Below, one piece after another: positions 7,807 through 11,036 of a stretch of DNA of 11,036 nucleotides. Origin of the DNA: Cytophagales bacterium (lineage in GTDB: Bacteria; Bacteroidota; Bacteroidia; Cytophagales; Cyclobacteriaceae); NCBI GenBank assembly GCA_003454975.1, contig DMST01000478.1, positions 1 to 11,036 of the forward strand. Direction: 5' to 3'. The position numbers were made by a program, and so were the translations under genes. The first letter of the stretch is position 1, and the number at the start of each line of letters is the position of its first letter. Under the pieces are notes generated by a model. The model did no database searches and was not told the DNA's origin. It saw only the letters and a program-made list of their open reading frames with translations.

Positions 7807-8061
7807 TTATTGACGAATCCACGGAATAGTACGCTGATATTCTGGGTGTAGAATCTCTACAAAATAGAGTCCGGCTTCCAGCTCTTGCGCATCAAATTGG
7901 AACGTATTGAGCCCATTGGATAGGGTCAGCGTCTCTTCGGCCAGGCTACTCCCTTGGCTATTTAGAATTCTCAGCGTGACCGTTTGTTCGCCTGAGACAA
8001 TCACTGGGATGGTAAGGGGACCCGAAGTAGGGTTGGGATATACATTGGTTACTTCTACCAA
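7807..8061 (-). other. C-terminal T9SS type A sorting domain
   Basis: This is the final segment of the secreted protein, following the CARDB-like module. It contains VYPNPTSGPLTI, a middle strand TLRILNSQGSSL, the FDAQELEAGLYFVEI block and a basic, aromatic tail. In Bacteroidota this domain directs folded cargo through the type IX translocon; in species with a PorU-type sortase it is removed and the new C-terminus is joined to a lipopolysaccharide. Whether this organism uses lipopolysaccharide attachment cannot be told from the window. Confidence 0.9.
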
Positions 8062-11036
8062 GTTGTTGATAATAATGCATTGCTCGTTATTTTCCTGGTT
8101 CTCCTCCTCAAAGAATGCATCCACCACAGGGGTAATGGTGACACAAAGTGATTCCGAAGTGGTAGAGTCTGGGACTTGCCAGCCGAGCGGGATGGTAAGG
8201 TTGTTTTCGGAGAAGGGGCCGATATCGGTAGCCAATCGCTGCACCAGGGTGAAGGATTCTCCAATAGAAATGGCTACATCCAGCGTATCTACGATTACGG
8301 AGCCCTGGTTGGACACCGATAGGATTAGATCACTGGATTGGCCGATACCATCGGTAAGGAAAATGTCTCGCAGGATCAGGTCTAGTTGGGGTGCCACCAG
8401 CGTAATGCTAGCTTGAGCGGTATCAGTACAACCTTGAGCACTGGTTACAATCAAAGTGATGGTAGGCTCTCCCGGTTGTGAGAATTCATGGAGGGGGTTC
8501 TCTTCCTGGCTTTCAGCATTGTCTCCAAAATACCACTGGTACCCAGATGCTCCGGTACTTAGGTTAGAAAAGCCAATGGTGATGGGGGCGGCAGCAAACG
8601 TGAGCTCCGGGATAAATCCCGCTGTGGGATTATCTACTACCACCACATTTTGAGAGAGTGAGTCTCGGCAGCCGTTCGCCGTAGTGGTGAACAGGGTGAC
8701 CTCTTGCAGGCCAGAGGTAGGGAAGGAGGTAGCCACTACCGTTCCCTCTTCTGGGGTAGCGCTGTTTACCTGCCAGGCGTAAGTGGTTTGTGCCGCAGGG
8801 AAGGAAGGAGTCAGCACCAGCGTTTCTCCTACACACAGGGTATCCACGGCAAAGGCAGGATCATCCGGACGACTCAAAAGCAAGGGCTCGGTAACTGTGG
8901 CAAAGCAGCCGTTGGAAAGGTTGACCAATAATTCGATCTCTAATTCCTCTTCTTCCATCATCGGGAATTCTACCGAATCGGTAGTGTATTGGTCTCCTGC
9001 AATAGACCACAGAAGGCTCGATACCTCCGTGTTTTCTGGCAAATCAGAATCGTTGAACAACGTAAAGCCTTCATTGAGGCAGTTGCGGGTGCTGCTGTAT
9101 TGTACCTGAGGAATAGGCACAATGGGTAAGTTCTGGGTAGTGGAATCGGTGCACCCAAAAGTAGAATAGACTTTTAATTGTAGGGCTACGGTTTCATTGG
9201 CCGTAGCCTCAAAAGTAAGCGCAGGGTTCTGGTCCGTAGCCAGTACTTGGTCGGGGGCTTCCATCAAGGCCCACTCCCAGGAGGTAACATTGGCTGATTC
9301 TACCGTGGAATTATCTTGGAAATTGGTGCTAGCTCCCTCACAAATGGGCTCAGCTATGTAAGCTGCTACCGGTTGAGCGTGGATGGTGACGGTGTCCACG
9401 AGTTCATCGGTACAACCAAAAATATTCTCCAGCTGTAGGCTTACCCGGTATTCGCCTGCTACCTCGTAATCATGGTTAGGCGATGCCAGGCTCGAGGTAA
9501 ATCCATCTCCAAAATCCCACCTGTAAGTGGTAATGTTATCGCCAACGGAGATATTATTGAAAGTCTGAAATTCCTGAACACAAGGTGTCTCCAAAGTAAA
9601 GGAGGCGGAAGGAGAGGCTTCGATAGAAAACACTTGCGAGAGGGTATCAGCACAGCCGGGTAAGGAGGCTATGAGCTGTATGGTCTTATCACCTGGAGAG
9701 CCGAAGAGGTGGCGCCCTGCCGAGAAACTTGAAGTGGCCTCTCCATCATAATCCCACGCCCAATTCAGTACACTGTCCGGGCTGCCACTGGTGAGGTTGG
9801 TGAAGGACAAAGAATCTTCTGTACAAAGGTTTCCCTCTGCCAAGGAAAAATTGACCACGGGAGTATCATAAATAGCAATAGAGGTCTGAGTGGTAAAATC
9901 ACAACCCAGCTCCAGACTGCCGACGATCTCTACTTGGTAGGTGCCTGTGGTGGAATAGCCATGGTTAACGTCGGTACCTGTAGCACTGGCTCCGTCCCCG
10001 AAATCCCAGGTGAATCCGGTGAATGTTCCACTTTCAGGTACAACAGAGAAGTCTACTGTGCTATTAACACAGTATATGGAGTCTGAAGATACAGCTACCG
10101 ATACGTCCCCAATGCCCCGTACGTACACAGAGTCTAAGCGGGCGGCAAAATTCCCGAATTCATCGGTGCCCGTGAGGGTAATGTATTGCCAGCCGCTGGT
10201 ATCGTAAGCTACCTCAGGCGTGAGCAAAGCACTGCTAGCCGGAGAGGCCAGGCACGGATTTTCAAAAGCAAAGCGCTCCAAAGTGCCATTGTCGCTCACA
10301 ATGAAACCAAACCAGGTGGACGCTACCCGGGTGAGGGAGATACCGTGTTTGCCGAGGTCATTCCCCTGATCCCCAAGATTTTCTACCTCTGGGCTGCCCC
10401 CCAAGGTGTCCCCAAATCGTAAGCGGTAGATTTCGCCGTTGGTGCTACTGGTCACCATGGCGTAGTACTGGTCATGATCGAACACAAACTGCACTCCGAA
10501 AGGGCTTACCATTTCGGCACCGGTGGTAGTCAGCTCTGTACGGATAGGTGTACCCTCCATGGCATCTCCGTATTCCAGCCAGTAGAGGCTGTTATTCCCA
10601 GAAGAGGTTGCCAACCCGTAGTACTCCCCCTTGTATTTGGTGATCGTTACATTGCCCAAGCTGCTGCTTCCCGTAACGGTATAGTTGGTTGTGCTAGGAT
10701 CGTTGAGGATGGAACTGCCAAACACCAGGCGGTCCATGCGTGAGGCATTTACACTGACCATTTCAGCCACAATCCCGCTAGTATCCTGCACAATGACCAG
10801 TTGGTTGGGTCGATTGAAATTGAACCCGAGGTCTTCAATTTCAGGTGTGTCATCGTGAATCCCCTCAGTAAAGGTGAGCCGATATACCTTATTGAATCCA
10901 TGGTCAGTCAATAGGGCGTACCAAACGCTTTCTTCCTGAATAAACTGAATGTCAGTAGGCTGTGAGAGATCGGTGCTGAAGGTAAGTGGGCTAGTGGTGG
11001 GTTCGTTGTTTAAATCATCACCAAAATCGAACCGGG
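7807..11036 (-). CDS. Secreted multi-domain protein: beta-propeller, seven PKD-like modules, CARDB-like module, T9SS type A sorting domain (5' end outside window)
   Basis: The reading frame is open from the window edge to a TAA at 7807-7809, giving 1075 visible residues; the start and signal peptide lie beyond 11036. A TTG at 10911 is internal, because the repeat pattern continues upstream of it. Visible residues 1-261 hold propeller-like repeats of about 50 residues, each with a WYG/WFG-type strand followed by an R-x-x-FG strand (YRLTF, DRLVFG, YWLEYG, YRLRFG). Residues about 310-883 are seven PKD-like Ig modules, with WDFGDG in the first and third and WYFGDN in the last. Residues about 884-991 resemble CARDB. 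The last ~80 residues carry YPNPTSG, then L-EAGLYFVEI, and end in basic YQRTIPWIRQ, as T9SS type A sorting domains do. The protein is therefore probably exported across the outer membrane and anchored at the surface or released. PKD and CARDB modules suggest adhesion or glycan binding. I see no catalytic domain. Its ligand is unknown. Confidence 0.93.
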   Translation of the reverse strand, partial: RFDFGDDLNNEPTTSPLTFSTDLSQPTDIQFIQEESVWYALLTDHGFNKVYRLTFTEGIHDDTPEIEDLGFNFNRPNQLVIVQDTSGIVAEMVSVNASRMDRLVFGSSILNDPSTTNYTVTGSSSLGNVTITKYKGEYYGLATSSGNNSLYWLEYGDAMEGTPIRTELTTTGAEMVSPFGVQFVFDHDQYYAMVTSSTNGEIYRLRFGDTLGGSPEVENLGDQGNDLGKHGISLTRVASTWFGFIVSDNGTLERFAFENPCLASPASSALLTPEVAYDTSGWQYITLTGTDEFGNFAARLDSVYVRGIGDVSVAVSSDSIYCVNSTVDFSVVPESGTFTGFTWDFGDGASATGTDVNHGYSTTGTYQVEIVGSLELGCDFTTQTSIAIYDTPVVNFSLAEGNLCTEDSLSFTNLTSGSPDSVLNWAWDYDGEATSSFSAGRHLFGSPGDKTIQLIASLPGCADTLSQVFSIEASPSASFTLETPCVQEFQTFNNISVGDNITTYRWDFGDGFTSSLASPNHDYEVAGEYRVSLQLENIFGCTDELVDTVTIHAQPVAAYIAEPICEGASTNFQDNSTVESANVTSWEWALMEAPDQVLATDQNPALTFEATANETVALQLKVYSTFGCTDSTTQNLPIVPIPQVQYSSTRNCLNEGFTLFNDSDLPENTEVSSLLWSIAGDQYTTDSVEFPMMEEEELEIELLVNLSNGCFATVTEPLLLSRPDDPAFAVDTLCVGETLVLTPSFPAAQTTYAWQVNSATPEEGTVVATSFPTSGLQEVTLFTTTANGCRDSLSQNVVVVDNPTAGFIPELTFAAAPITIGFSNLSTGASGYQWYFGDNAESQEENPLHEFSQPGEPTITLIVTSAQGCTDTAQASITLVAPQLDLILRDIFLTDGIGQSSDLILSVSNQGSVIVDTLDVAISIGESFTLVQRLATDIGPFSENNLTIPLGWQVPDSTTSESLCVTITPVVDAFFEEENQENNEQCIIINNLVEVTNVYPNPTSGPLTIPVIVSGEQTVTLRILNSQGSSLAEETLTLSNGLNTFQFDAQELEAGLYFVEILHPEYQRTIPWIRQ
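8386..10107 (-). repeat. Array of seven PKD-like modules
   Basis: Seven consecutive modules of about 80 residues are visible, each ending in a GC dipeptide followed by a beta strand and usually a proline linker (IYDTP, EASP, HAQP, VPIP, RPDDP, VDNP, VAPQ). Modules 1 and 3 keep the canonical WDFGDG. Module 2 has WDYDG and module 7 WYFGDN. Modules 4, 5 and 6 have lost the motif (WEWALM, LLWSIAG, YAWQVN) and are recognisable mainly by spacing, the tryptophan and the cysteine pair. Such arrays normally act as stalks or protein- and glycan-contact surfaces outside the cell. Confidence 0.85.
10252..11034 (-). repeat. Beta-propeller-like protein repeats, about 50 residues each
   Basis: This is the N-terminal visible part of the secreted protein. 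The anchor strands RFDFG, YRLTF, DRLVFG, YWLEYG, YRLRFG and ERFAFE recur at intervals of 50-52 residues. Each is preceded by a strand such as VWYALLT, EYYGLAT, QYYAMVT or TWFGFIV. The pattern resembles the WYGF...RLDFG-type repeats found upstream of PKD modules in large Bacteroidota surface proteins. At least five repeats and part of a sixth are visible, and more probably lie past the window edge. The propeller assignment rests on the period and strand pattern only. Confidence 0.7.

Noticed and set aside
7907..8416. A 169-codon open frame on the plus strand
   Set aside because: It is antisense to the CARDB-like and sorting domains of the secreted protein; the translation is serine-rich with no domain, as expected of a shadow.
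10909..10911. TTG as the start of the secreted protein
   Set aside because: The frame stays open to the window edge and the propeller repeat pattern continues upstream (RFDFGDDL, then VWYALL), so this codon is internal.

Overview
The window looks like chromosomal DNA from a member of the Bacteroidota. The evidence is a very large secreted protein with a beta-propeller, seven PKD-like modules, a CARDB-like module and a C-terminal type IX secretion (T9SS) sorting domain, plus one match to the Bacteroidota -7 promoter box (TAnnTTTG). Base composition is close to half GC by eye, which is high for the phylum and would suit Saprospiria/Lewinella-like marine bacteria. That placement is inference.

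Every gene I can support lies on the minus strand, so transcription runs from high to low coordinates. From 11036 down to 7807 is the 3' part of the T9SS cargo gene, whose start lies outside the window. A 65-base gap holds a plausible promoter. Then comes a tight run of six genes: a GT2 glycosyltransferase (6788-7741), two tandem asparagine-synthetase-like amidotransferases (4915-6783 and 3029-4894), a GT4-type glycosyltransferase (1881-3020), a second GT-B glycosyltransferase (676-1791) and a second GT2 glycosyltransferase (2-679). Spacings are 4, 20, 8 and 89 bases, then a 4-base ATGA overlap, which indicates an operon. No gene on the plus strand is credible; the plus-strand reading frames are antisense shadows.

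Read together, the six genes look like part of a surface-glycan locus (O-antigen, capsule or exopolysaccharide). The four glycosyltransferases would assemble a repeat unit on the cytoplasmic face of the inner membrane, and the two amidotransferases would most likely turn the carboxylates of uronic-acid sugars into amides (WbpS-like) rather than make free asparagine. Flippase, polymerase, sugar-nucleotide synthesis and export genes are not in the window and would be expected beyond position 1.

The points most worth a second look are the tandem, diverged but catalytically intact amidotransferase pair; its position beside a T9SS cargo gene, given that some T9SS cargo is attached to a glucuronamide-containing glycan; the unexpectedly short C-terminus of the last glycosyltransferase; and the module architecture and cysteine pattern of the secreted protein. 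I found no RNA genes, CRISPR arrays, insertion sequences or attachment sites.
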